Shown one piece after another: positions 1 through 6,615 of a stretch of 11,101 bases of DNA (the stretch's first letter is position 1; each line of letters opens with the position of its first letter). The stretch covers positions 1 through 11,101 of the forward strand of contig DASSVP010000214.1 in the NCBI GenBank assembly GCA_035705985.1. The letters run 5' to 3'. The DNA is from JACVRW01 sp035705985 (lineage in GTDB: Bacteria; Actinomycetota; Thermoleophilia; Solirubrobacterales; Thermoleophilaceae). The translations under genes and the position numbers were made by a program. The notes beneath the pieces were generated by a model that worked only from the letters and a program-made list of their open reading frames with translations, was not told the DNA's origin and did no database searches.

Positions 1-1887
1 GCCATCGGCGTGGTCGGGGCACTCGCCGGCGGCGCGTTCGCCGACCAGGTGGTGAACAACCTCGACACCACCGTTGATTCGACGCCCGAGGCCATGGCGC
101 TCACCGTCGGGGGCGCAAACGGTCAGGTGGGCTACTACCTCAAGTCAACGACCGGTGACGACGCAAAGAACGGTTGCAACCTGACCGGCTCGGGGAGCCA
201 GCTCGTCGTCGACCTTCAGTCCAGCGACACGAGCGTCGCAACGCTCGGCTCCAGCCAGGTCACGATTAGTGCGTGCGACAGCACGGCGGTCAATGTGAGT
301 GTCCATCCGGTCGCGGCAGGTTCCTCGACAGTCACCGCGACATTCCACAGCGTCACGACCTCTTCGGCGGCAACCAGTTCGAGCGACTACCCGATGGACA
401 CCGCAACGTTCACGGTGAACGTCAGCAATTCGACGCCGACGAACAACCCGCCGTCCACGCCCGGCGCTCCGACCGTGTCTGCGGGTACGTCTCCACGTGC
501 CGACGGAGACTTCACGGTGAGCTGGGCCGCGTCCTCCGATCCAGATGCAGGCGACTCGGTCACGTACACGCTCGAGCAGCACGACGCCTCGACCAACACG
601 TGGAGCGCGGTTGCCTCGGGCCTGTCGGCGAACTCGTACACCTTCGGAGGCGCCAATCCTTCCGAGGCCGAGGGAACCTGGTCGTATCGGGTCGAAGCAG
701 TCGACAATCACGGTGCGACGAGCGACTACGCCGAAAGCGACGATCTCGTCAAGGTCGACGAGTCCAATCCGAACGCGCCGACGGGCGACACCAACCCGGC
801 TGCCGCCTTCACCGACGGCAGCGGGAACAACTGGTACGCGGACAGCGTCACCGTCGGCTTCACGGACAACGGCGATCCCGCACTCCTGGACGGTAGCGAC
901 GGGAGCGGTGTCGCCTCGGTCACCGACCCCGAGACGTTCGACTCGAGCAACGTGAATGCCGACGGTTCCTTCTCGTACACCGGCTATGCAACCGACAACG
1001 TCGGGAACAGCTCCGCTGGCACCACCGTCGACGGGTACGTCGATTGGCAGGCACCGTCGGTCGCAATCACTCCCACCACGTCGTCCGTCTACACGGACGG
1101 CTCCGGCAACAACTGGTGGAAGGACTCGGTCAGCCTGAGCGTGGCGGCCACCGATCCTGCCCCGAGCTCGGGGCTTGCGAGCGACCCGAGCACCACGCTC
1201 GGCCCGTTCACGAGCTCTGGCTCCGTAGGCCCGGGCACCTACACGGCGACCGACAACGTCGGCCACAATGGATCTAACGACGCATTCGCCTACTACGTCG
1301 ACTCACAGGCTCCCACATTCGGAGCCTGCAGCGGCGGCCCGTTCCTGCTCAACAGCGGCACGCAGTCCGTGTCGATCACCGCGCAGGACGAGGTCGGAGG
1401 GTCGGGGCTCGACACCGCGGACAGCACCCTGACCGGCACGGTCGACACGAGCACCGCCGGTGACCACACGGTCACGTTCACCGCCTACGACAACGTGGAC
1501 CACGAGTCACAGACCACGTGCCACTACAACGTCAACTACAGCTTCAGCGGCTTCCTCGCGCCGATCAACAACCCCTCGACGGTCAACACGGGCAAGGCCG
1601 GAAGGACGTATCCGGTGAAGTGGCAGCTGACGGATGCGAACGGCAACTACATCAGCGCCCTGAGCGCCGTCAGCTTCGAGAAGTACAAGAGCGTCGGATG
1701 CGGCAGTCTCACGGGCGACGCGTCTGACGGGATCGAGACGGTCGCGACCGGCGGCACGAGCCTCCGCTACGACTCGACGGCGAACCAGTACGTCTACAAC
1801 TGGGCGACGCCGGGCAAGGGGTGCTACATCCTCTCGGTCGGGTTCGACAGCGGCCAGGTCTACTCGGCCTACTTCAACCTCTCCTAA
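1..1887 (+). CDS. Secreted multi-domain protein with fibronectin/Ig-like repeats and C-terminal PxKF-type domain (5' end missing)
   Basis: The reading frame is open from base 1, so the true start lies before the window; 628 codons are visible. The first residues look like the end of a signal peptide (hydrophobic Gly/Ala stretch ending AFA, then DQVV), so the mature protein probably begins near residue 15. In window numbering, residues about 24-141 form an Ig-like module with cysteines at 59 and 92. Residues about 150-245 resemble a fibronectin type III domain. Residues about 266-437 hold two related units that share TDGSGNNW and end YVDxQAP. Residues about 514-628 match the C-terminal domain known as PxKF, with VNTGKAGRTYPVKW, ETVATGGTSLRYD and a YxYNW stretch. 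No LPXTG or other sorting signal is present. Known family members are exported, but their biochemical role is not established. Export and the beta-domain architecture are well supported; binding partner or adhesion function is unknown. A strong terminator follows. Confidence 0.85.
   Translation, partial: AIGVVGALAGGAFADQVVNNLDTTVDSTPEAMALTVGGANGQVGYYLKSTTGDDAKNGCNLTGSGSQLVVDLQSSDTSVATLGSSQVTISACDSTAVNVSVHPVAAGSSTVTATFHSVTTSSAATSSSDYPMDTATFTVNVSNSTPTNNPPSTPGAPTVSAGTSPRADGDFTVSWAASSDPDAGDSVTYTLEQHDASTNTWSAVASGLSANSYTFGGANPSEAEGTWSYRVEAVDNHGATSDYAESDDLVKVDESNPNAPTGDTNPAAAFTDGSGNNWYADSVTVGFTDNGDPALLDGSDGSGVASVTDPETFDSSNVNADGSFSYTGYATDNVGNSSAGTTVDGYVDWQAPSVAITPTTSSVYTDGSGNNWWKDSVSLSVAATDPAPSSGLASDPSTTLGPFTSSGSVGPGTYTATDNVGHNGSNDAFAYYVDSQAPTFGACSGGPFLLNSGTQSVSITAQDEVGGSGLDTADSTLTGTVDTSTAGDHTVTFTAYDNVDHESQTTCHYNVNYSFSGFLAPINNPSTVNTGKAGRTYPVKWQLTDANGNYISALSAVSFEKYKSVGCGSLTGDASDGIETVATGGTSLRYDSTANQYVYNWATPGKGCYILSVGFDSGQVYSAYFNLS
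796..1311 (+). repeat. Two tandem Ig-like units inside the PxKF protein
   Basis: Two consecutive protein units of roughly 85-95 residues each open with a TDGSGNNW motif (bases 811-834 and 1093-1116), followed by (A/K)DSV. Each contains a YTxTDNVG-like or YATDNVG strand and closes with YVD(W/S)QAP. The match is at protein level; the DNA has diverged, so this is an old internal duplication. A third, weaker unit (about 1312-1536) follows before the C-terminal domain. Confidence 0.7.
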
Positions 1888-1910
1888 GCACGAGATAGCA
1901 ACAGCGCAGT

Positions 1911-1938
1911 AGGGGGAGCGGCTTCGGCCGCTCCCCCT
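1911..1938 (+). terminator. Intrinsic terminator with UUCG tetraloop
   Basis: A perfect 12-bp stem (1911-1922 with 1927-1938) closes on a C-UUCG-G tetraloop, an exceptionally stable loop, and is followed by CTTCATGTCT. It lies 23 bases after the stop codon of the PxKF protein and very probably ends its transcript. It isolates the upstream gene from the GtrA gene. Confidence 0.9.
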
Positions 1939-2030
1939 CTTCATGTCTGCCGTTCCGACTCGACTGGCGGAGGGGCCGCCCCAGCCGATCGGCGGACGAA
2001 CGGCGGCCTTCGTCCGGCAACGATGAGGAG

Positions 2031-2477
2031 GTGAAAGCGCGGCTCATTCGGGGTCTCTTCGAAGCCCAGTTCCTACGGTTCTGCGCAGTCGGCGCGTCGG
2101 GCTACGCCGTCAACCTCGCCGTCTATGCGGGGCTCCTCGCCGCCGGGCTCCACTTCCTCGCCGCCGCGGCCGTCTCCTTCCTCGTCGCTGCCGGGAGCAA
2201 CTACGCGTGGAACCGCGCCTGGACGTTCCGCACCGCCGGCGCTCCCGTCCTCGGCCAGGGGGCGCGCGCCCTCCTCGTGTCCGGGCTCTCGCTCGGCGCC
2301 AACCAGCTCTTCCTCATCGCGTTCGTGGCCGCCGGCGCAAGCCACCTCGCGGCCCAGGCGGTCGCGATCGTGCTCGTGACGCCGTTCAGCTTCACGGCGA
2401 ACAAGCTCTGGGCCTTCGCGGAGTCCGCGTCAGCCGCCGGGCCCGCACAGGCCACCGCAGCCGCGCACGACCGGTAA
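2031..2477 (+). CDS. GtrA family membrane protein
   Basis: The 148-residue protein has four predicted membrane helices (about 14-38, 40-55, 79-100 and 102-120). It carries the family signatures: RFCAVGASGYAVNL in helix 1, NYAWNRAWTFR (57-67) after helix 2, and NKLWAF (124-129) after helix 4. Length and layout are typical of GtrA proteins, which are thought to move polyprenyl-phosphate-linked sugars across the membrane for cell-wall or surface glycosylation. No partner glycosyltransferase is visible in the window. The start is uncertain: the GTG at 2031 directly abuts, and overlaps the end of, a near-perfect Shine-Dalgarno sequence (AGGAGGTGA, 2026-2034), leaving no normal spacing. No in-frame ATG or better-placed GTG exists upstream. 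The conserved core begins around residue 13, so a non-canonical start slightly downstream is possible. Confidence 0.9.
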   Translation: MKARLIRGLFEAQFLRFCAVGASGYAVNLAVYAGLLAAGLHFLAAAAVSFLVAAGSNYAWNRAWTFRTAGAPVLGQGARALLVSGLSLGANQLFLIAFVAAGASHLAAQAVAIVLVTPFSFTANKLWAFAESASAAGPAQATAAAHDR

Positions 2478-2631
2478 GAGCCTGCTCTCGCAAAACCTTG
2501 TAAAGTGCCCGCCGCGAAAACCGGGGGGTTCCCTCGCTTGAGTGAATAGTGCCGCGTCGCCCATGCCGAAGAGCCTGGCAGTCATCCCAATACGGGTGCC
2601 GCTGGGGTCAGGCCCGTACAGGAGGTTCGCA
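2478..2631 (+). other. Non-coding leader of the first small secreted protein, with alternative hairpins
   Basis: No gene is visible in these 154 bases. Near the start codon two mutually exclusive foldings can be drawn. In one, TACGGG (2591-2596) pairs with CCCGTA (2613-2618), ending two bases before the Shine-Dalgarno sequence. In the other, GCCTG (2573-2577) pairs with CAGGC (2609-2613) and 2584-2589 pairs with 2603-2608. Both use base 2613. This could regulate translation, but I could not match it to a known riboswitch class, and GC-rich DNA forms such pairs by chance. Confidence 0.3.
2620..2625 (+). promoter_or_regulatory. Shine-Dalgarno site fixing the start at 2632
   Basis: AGGAGG lies 6 bases before the ATG at 2632. 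It selects this start over the in-frame ATG at 2542, whose extra 30 residues would bury the signal peptide and show no protein-like character. Confidence 0.9.
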
Positions 2632-3066
2632 ATGAAGCTCAGGAAGCTGACTCCGGCAGGTGCCGTGCTGGCAGTCGTCGTGCTCGCAGTTTCGCTCGCG
2701 CTCGTCCCTGCCGCTCTTGCCGGCAAGAGTAAGCCCGGTGGCGGGGGTGGCGGGAGCTACAGCGTGACCGTGAGCCCCGGTGGGCCGTACTCGTTCGGGC
2801 AGGCGGTCTCGATCACGACCAACGATCCGGTATACCCGAATGGGGCCGGGCCGTATATCTGGCTCAAGTGCTACCAGAACGGGGTGCTCGTCGGAAGCGC
2901 CGACGAAGCGGCCTTCCCCGGCGGCTGGTACTACGGCCAGCCATTCACTCTTGGCCCGAGCGGATCATGGACCAGCGGCCCCGCGACTTGCGACGTCACC
3001 GTCGTCCATATGGGCAAGAGCCGGGCAATCGTGGACGCGAGCACCTCGTTCGCCGTCAACGGCTGA
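2632..3066 (+). CDS. Small secreted protein, tandem paralogue A (unrecognised family)
   Basis: The product has 144 residues. Residues 1-30 are a clear signal peptide: MKLRKL basic start, long Ala/Val/Leu core, and ALA before the predicted cleavage site. A Gly-rich linker (about 35-41) follows, then a 101-residue domain (44-144) starting SVTVSPGG. The domain has only two cysteines, C80 (KCYQNGV) and C120 (ATCDVTV), which probably form one disulfide. The alternating hydrophobic pattern and Gly/Pro turns suggest a beta-sandwich. It aligns without gaps to the next gene's domain, with about 60 of 101 residues identical by eye. No enzyme motif or surface anchor is visible, so it is probably released or held non-covalently. 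I do not recognise the family and assign no function. The start is set by a strong Shine-Dalgarno sequence. Confidence 0.88.
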   Translation: MKLRKLTPAGAVLAVVVLAVSLALVPAALAGKSKPGGGGGGSYSVTVSPGGPYSFGQAVSITTNDPVYPNGAGPYIWLKCYQNGVLVGSADEAAFPGGWYYGQPFTLGPSGSWTSGPATCDVTVVHMGKSRAIVDASTSFAVNG

Positions 3067-3103
3067 ATCGCCTCCCGGCAGTAAGTAAATAAAAGCGCCA
3101 CAC

Positions 3104-3132
3104 TCGACGAGGGCTCCCAGAGCCCTCGTCGA
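3104..3132 (+). terminator. Strong palindromic hairpin, probable terminator
   Basis: TCGACGAGGGCT (3104-3115) pairs perfectly over 12 bp with 3121-3132 around a CCCAG loop. There is no T-run on the plus-strand side; an A-rich stretch (GTAAGTAAATAAAA, 3081-3094) precedes it, so the minus-strand side would have the T-rich tail. It sits 37 bases after the stop of paralogue A and may end that transcript or protect its 3' end. Confidence 0.6.
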
Positions 3133-3180
3133 CTCGTGGAGGCCGCACTTGCAGAGACGAGGCCGGCCCGGGACCACCGG

Positions 3181-3208
3181 CCCTCATCCGAGGGACTCAT
3201 CCGAGGGT
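3181..3208 (+). repeat. Short tandem hairpin-forming repeat upstream of paralogue B
   Basis: CTCATCCGAGGG occurs twice (3183-3194 and 3197-3208), separated by two bases. Each copy can fold as CCTC-ATCC-GAGG or a close variant; the first copy forms a full 5-bp CCCTC/GAGGG stem. It lies about 90-120 bases before the start of paralogue B, in its leader or promoter region. The role is unknown. Confidence 0.45.
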
Positions 3209-3286
3209 CGCGGCGGAGGCCGTCGGGGCCGATCAACGGTGTGGGGTCGCAACCAACCGTCGAGTCGCCTACCGCGTCCTCGACAC

Positions 3287-3292
3287 AGGAGG
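3287..3292 (+). promoter_or_regulatory. Shine-Dalgarno site supporting the GTG start at 3300
   Basis: AGGAGG lies 7 bases before the GTG at 3300, matching the arrangement upstream of paralogue A. It supports GTG as the start codon. Confidence 0.88.
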
Positions 3293-3299
3293 CCCAGCC

Positions 3300-3722
3300 G
3301 TGAGTACCACCGCCTTCACCCGCCGCGCAGTCGTAACCGCCGTTGCACTACTCGCGCTCGTCGTCACGCCCTTCGCCCTCGGCGCAAAGGGTGGGAAGCC
3401 CGCCGCTCCAACACCCTCCGTGAGCGTCAGCCCGGGGGGCGCCTACACGTTCGGTGAGGCTGTCTACGTGACGACCAACGTCCCGGCGTATCCGGACAAC
3501 ATGGGGCCGTGGATCGAGATGAAGTGCTCCCAGAACGGGGTCGTCGTGGGCACGAGCGACGAGGCCGGATTCCCTGGCGCCGTCGGTTACCAGACGCCGT
3601 TCTACCTCGGTCCGAGTGCGACCTGGACGAGCGGCGCGGCCGATTGCGCCGTGACCGTCTTCCATCTCAACAACAGCAAGATGGTCACCGACGCGACCAC
3701 GTCGTTCCACGTCGACGGGTAG
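3300..3722 (+). CDS. Small secreted protein, tandem paralogue B (unrecognised family)
   Basis: The product has 140 residues. A signal peptide covers about residues 1-28: TRR basic start, hydrophobic core AVALLALVV, and predicted cleavage near ALG/AK. A short Lys/Gly/Pro linker leads to a 101-residue domain (40-140) that aligns without gaps to the domain of the upstream gene. Conserved blocks include SVSVSPGG, the two cysteines C76 (KCSQNGV) and C116 (ADCAVTV), the LGPSxxWTSG motif and TSFxV near the end. The fold is probably one disulfide-linked beta-sandwich. The linker lacks the poly-Gly of paralogue A. Each copy has its own Shine-Dalgarno sequence and leader, with a hairpin between them, so separate regulation is possible. 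I do not recognise the family and assign no function. Confidence 0.88.
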   Translation: MSTTAFTRRAVVTAVALLALVVTPFALGAKGGKPAAPTPSVSVSPGGAYTFGEAVYVTTNVPAYPDNMGPWIEMKCSQNGVVVGTSDEAGFPGAVGYQTPFYLGPSATWTSGAADCAVTVFHLNNSKMVTDATTSFHVDG

Positions 3723-3749
3723 CAGCGCAGCACTCCTACAGAGAAAGGA

Positions 3750-3775
3750 GAGGCCCCGGCTTTCGCCGGGGCCTC
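3750..3775. terminator. Bidirectional terminator between convergent genes
   Basis: An 11-bp perfect stem (3750-3760 with 3765-3775) has a TTTC loop. It sits between the stop of paralogue B (3722) and the stop of the minus-strand 909-residue protein (3806). CTTACTTC follows on the plus side and CTTTCTC on the minus side, so it can serve both transcripts. Confidence 0.88.
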
Positions 3776-3805
3776 GCTTACTTCGCAAGTTTGAGCAGAG
3801 AACGA

Positions 3806-6535
3806 TCAGTTCGTGATCGTCACGCTGCTCGTCTCGCAGTGGTCGTCCGGTGACGGCACATTCGAGTCGGAGCTCGCGAAGTGCACCAGCCACGAGACCG
3901 TGTGCGTCCCGTCTCCGCTCACGACGTAGCCGTTCGCGTCGTTGCTCGACGAGATGCTGTCGGTCGTCTTGGCGGTCACCGTCTTCGAGTAGAGCTGACC
4001 GCTAACAGCGCTGCCGCTGTTGACGCCGCAGTTGTCGCCCGTGTAGAGCTGGATCGACAACGTGCCGTTCAACGGGGCACCGCTCGTCGAAGACACCGTT
4101 CCCGTGTCGTTCGGGATCCACGTCTGGCCCGAGGTGAGGCCGGCCGTGTCGCCGACGGTGAAGCACTCGCCCGTACTGTCGTCCTTGGAGCCGTTGTACG
4201 GGGAGCCGTCGGCCGGGGTGTACACGGCCCGGAAGCACCACTTCCCGAGCTTGTTCGCGGTGACAGCGTCGGAATCCGCCGTCGACGAGGGCGGATCAGC
4301 CATGGCCGTCGGGCTCAGGTCGACCGGACTGCCGACCTGGGTGCCGCCGGTGACGCAGCTGTCTTCGCCGGCGCCCATGTTGGCCGCTGCGAGATCGTCC
4401 GGGTTGCAGACGAAGAAGGTAACCGTGCCGGTTACATCGCCGTCATCGGAGTTCGCGGCCGTCACCACGGCGTGGTCCGTCACGCTGTCGCCGAAGGTGG
4501 CGGCGGTGATGTTCGAGCCGTCCTCCTGCGGGTGCGTGACCGTCGTGGTGTCGATCTTCGAAACGGTGAAGCACTCTCCCGTGGTGTCGTCCTTGGAGCC
4601 GTTGTACGAGGAGCCGGTGGCCGGCGTGTAGACCGCCCGCCAGCACCACGTGCCTTCCTGGTTCAACGCTCCGGACGAATCGGAATCCGCCGTCGACGAA
4701 GGCGGACTCGTTGCGGGCGATACCGCGGTCAGGTTCACCGCACTGCCGATCTGCGTCCCGCCGCTCACGCAGCTCGTCTCGCCTTGGCCGCTGTTGGCAG
4801 CCGCCAGGTCAGCGGGACTACAGAGCGTGAACGTGACCGTCCCTGTGACAGGGCCGTCCGAGCTGTCAGCTGCGGTCACCACCGCGTGGTCGGTCACCGA
4901 GGTGCCGAAGACCACGCTCGACGAGATGTCCGAGCCGCCCTGCTGTGGTGTCGTGACCGTCGTCGTGTTGATTTTGAGCACCCTGAAGCACTCGTTGGTC
5001 TCGTCCGGGTTGCTCAACGGACCACCATAGTTTTGATCTCCCTGGTACACGGCCAGGAAGCAGTAGTAGCCGTTGGCTAGTGGGTTCTCACCGGTCGAAC
5101 AACCTATCCCGTCCGCCGCGCAGTTCACGTTCGGCGACGTGGCAGTCGCCGTCGCGTTGCTTCCACTCAGCGTGCCACTCCCGATCTTGGTCCCGTCGGT
5201 CGTCGCTCCACAGGTCGGGTTCGCACTCGCGCTCGGCCCACAGAGATAGAAGTCGACGGACCCGGTCGGGGTCGGCGGGCTGGACGGACCGGTGCCGGTG
5301 ACGGTCACCGTGTCGTGAACGGCGGTCCCCGGAGTGACGGTGCCGTTGCTCGAGGCCTGGGTCGTGACGCTCGCCCCGCAGAGCTGGAACCGCCCGAAGA
5401 CGAGGTCCTTCAGCTGTGCCTGGAGCGAGAGCCCCGAGCTCGGGCCTGCAGACGAGCGGCTCTCGGCGACGAAGGTCGGGAAACAAGTTCCTGCGCCCGG
5501 AATCCTTGCGAGGTCGACACCGCCCTCGACGAAGGCCGAGGGCTTGTACGTTGCCTGCCCCGTGGTGCCCTTCGCCTGGTAGGCCCAGATCGGCTCGTTC
5601 GTGAGGTTTGTCGTATTCGAGGTCGAGCAGAAGCTCTGCCCCGGGTTGAGGGTCTTACAGTCCGCGCCGGTTCCTACCAGCTGCTGCTGATACGTCCCGC
5701 CGGTGGCGCAGCCTCCGGCAGCGCACTTCCACTCGTACACGCCGGCAAGACCCAACGTACCGCCGTTGTTGAAGTTGACGAGGATCAGCAGGTCGCCGTC
5801 CTTGTGGTGCACCGGGCATCCGGTGCTCGGGTTCACAAACCAGCCGGCGTTGCTGCCGCTGACCGACGGAGTACAGGTGTTCGGGAATGTCGTCGGCGTC
5901 GTGCCGGGACAAGCCGCATTGGCCGGAGCGCCACTGCCTGAGAGGCACGCAGCGTTCTGGAGGAACTGGAACCCCTGCTGCGCGTCGCCGTTCGTCGTGT
6001 AGCGGTCCGAACCGAAGTAGAGATTCTGGTGCGTCCCGTTCTGGTAGATCGCTGCGAACGCGTTGACGAGGTCGTTCTTGTCAGGAGAAACGTCGTTCGC
6101 GGCCCACTGCCACGGCCCGAGCGCCGGATCGTATGCGTCCTTTGACCCGCCGCCTGCCCAGTACGTGTGATCGGTTCCGGTCGTGCCTCCGATTCCGTCG
6201 GCAACGAACGTAAAGGCGCTGGAGTTGCACGGCCCGCCGTTCGCGCCGGCCGTCGCCCTGTTCGTATAGAGCCCCGCCCAGTCGTCGCCGCCGGTGTTGG
6301 CAGACGCAGGCCACGGGTCGGCGCACTTCGTGCCGTCCTGTGTCGTGGCTGCGGGCGAGCCCACCAGCGTGTTCCCGTCCAGCTCGAACGAGCCGCTGTT
6401 GTAGAGATCCGAACCTGTCGCTGCGCCCGCACCGGCGATCACGAACGCCGCTGTGGCGAACGCAGCGATTAGACAGAACAGGAACAGCCAGCGTCTACGC
6501 CGGCTTCCTGTCGGCCCTATGACCTTCCTAGCCAT
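3806..6535 (-). CDS. Large secreted protein with N-terminal beta-rich domain and three cysteine-containing Ig-like repeats
   Basis: The protein has 909 residues. Residues 1-39 are a signal peptide with an RRRR start, a long hydrophobic core and AGA before the predicted cleavage site; it lacks a full twin-arginine motif. Residues about 41-386 form a domain with SFELDGN (49-55), GGGSKD (128-133), DKNDLVNAFAAIY (152-164), LYFGSDRYTTNGDAQQGF (172-189) and GDLLILVNFNNGG (247-259) ending VYEWKC. I recall these motifs from other actinobacterial secreted proteins of unknown function. Three Ig-like repeats follow (about 388-519, 521-658 and 660-794), then a last Ig-like domain (about 796-909) beginning GLTSGQTWIPND and ending CETSSVTITN. 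Cysteines recur at fixed places in each repeat, suggesting disulfides. No sortase or other anchor is seen. The start is fixed by GGAGGT six bases upstream. The role is probably structural or binding, by inference. Confidence 0.9.
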   Translation of the reverse strand: MARKVIGPTGSRRRRWLFLFCLIAAFATAAFVIAGAGAATGSDLYNSGSFELDGNTLVGSPAATTQDGTKCADPWPASANTGGDDWAGLYTNRATAGANGGPCNSSAFTFVADGIGGTTGTDHTYWAGGGSKDAYDPALGPWQWAANDVSPDKNDLVNAFAAIYQNGTHQNLYFGSDRYTTNGDAQQGFQFLQNAACLSGSGAPANAACPGTTPTTFPNTCTPSVSGSNAGWFVNPSTGCPVHHKDGDLLILVNFNNGGTLGLAGVYEWKCAAGGCATGGTYQQQLVGTGADCKTLNPGQSFCSTSNTTNLTNEPIWAYQAKGTTGQATYKPSAFVEGGVDLARIPGAGTCFPTFVAESRSSAGPSSGLSLQAQLKDLVFGRFQLCGASVTTQASSNGTVTPGTAVHDTVTVTGTGPSSPPTPTGSVDFYLCGPSASANPTCGATTDGTKIGSGTLSGSNATATATSPNVNCAADGIGCSTGENPLANGYYCFLAVYQGDQNYGGPLSNPDETNECFRVLKINTTTVTTPQQGGSDISSSVVFGTSVTDHAVVTAADSSDGPVTGTVTFTLCSPADLAAANSGQGETSCVSGGTQIGSAVNLTAVSPATSPPSSTADSDSSGALNQEGTWCWRAVYTPATGSSYNGSKDDTTGECFTVSKIDTTTVTHPQEDGSNITAATFGDSVTDHAVVTAANSDDGDVTGTVTFFVCNPDDLAAANMGAGEDSCVTGGTQVGSPVDLSPTAMADPPSSTADSDAVTANKLGKWCFRAVYTPADGSPYNGSKDDSTGECFTVGDTAGLTSGQTWIPNDTGTVSSTSGAPLNGTLSIQLYTGDNCGVNSGSAVSGQLYSKTVTAKTTDSISSSNDANGYVVSGDGTHTVSWLVHFASSDSNVPSPDDHCETSSVTITN
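4154..5374 (-). repeat. Three tandem Ig-like repeats in the 909-residue protein
   Basis: The units are about 132-138 residues. They share TTTVTxPQxxGS, TDHAVVTAA, GxVTFxxC, a Gly-Thr-xx-IGS turn, a WC(W/F)RAVYTP strand and NGSKDDxTGECFTV. Units 2 and 3 are most alike and keep an identical 24-base stretch (4177-4200 and 4585-4608) exactly 408 bases, or 136 codons, apart. Unit 1 is more diverged. This indicates a recent duplication or gene conversion between units 2 and 3. Confidence 0.85.
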
Positions 6536-6541
6536 CTAGTT

Positions 6542-6547
6542 ACCTCC
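6542..6547 (-). promoter_or_regulatory. Shine-Dalgarno site for the 909-residue protein
   Basis: On the minus strand GGAGGT is followed by six bases and the ATG at 6535, which fixes the start. A GGCGGC/GCCGCC mini-hairpin (6562-6575) lies just upstream in the leader. Confidence 0.88.
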
Positions 6548-6596
6548 GCTCCCCCCGGCCAGGCGGCGAGCCGCCGCATCGCTCGACTCAGTCGCC

Positions 6597-6615
6597 GTCC
6601 ACAGCCCCTGTGGAC
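6597..6615. promoter_or_regulatory. Inverted repeat, candidate operator, containing a DnaA-box-like nonamer
   Basis: GTCCACAG (6597-6604) and CTGTGGAC (6608-6615) are perfect inverted copies around CCC. The right half extends to TGTGGACAA (6609-6617), the exact complement of TTGTCCACA, the actinobacterial DnaA-box consensus. The left half matches that nonamer at 7 of 9 bases. It lies 62-80 bases upstream of the ATG of the 909-residue gene and downstream of the response-regulator gene, a position suited to a regulator binding site. No convincing -35/-10 pair was found. Confidence 0.4.

Noticed and set aside
145..1266. A 373-codon open frame on the minus strand opposite the PxKF protein
   Set aside because: The product is a low-complexity Arg/Gly/Val string with no motif; the opposite strand carries clear repeat domains.
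2542..2631. In-frame 30-codon N-terminal extension of the first small secreted protein
   Set aside because: It would put the signal peptide internally and lacks a Shine-Dalgarno sequence; the ATG at 2632 has AGGAGG at ideal spacing.
2478..2631. A c-di-AMP (ydaO), c-di-GMP or cobalamin riboswitch before the small secreted gene
   Set aside because: GTGAAT near 2542 and the GC-rich stems looked suggestive, but the conserved core strings of these classes are not present.
3881..5080. A 399-codon open frame on the plus strand, and several shorter ones, opposite the 909-residue gene
   Set aside because: They are antisense to a gene with a signal peptide, internal repeats and a strong Shine-Dalgarno sequence. 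Their products are Arg/Val-rich with no domain character, as expected from GC-rich antisense frames.
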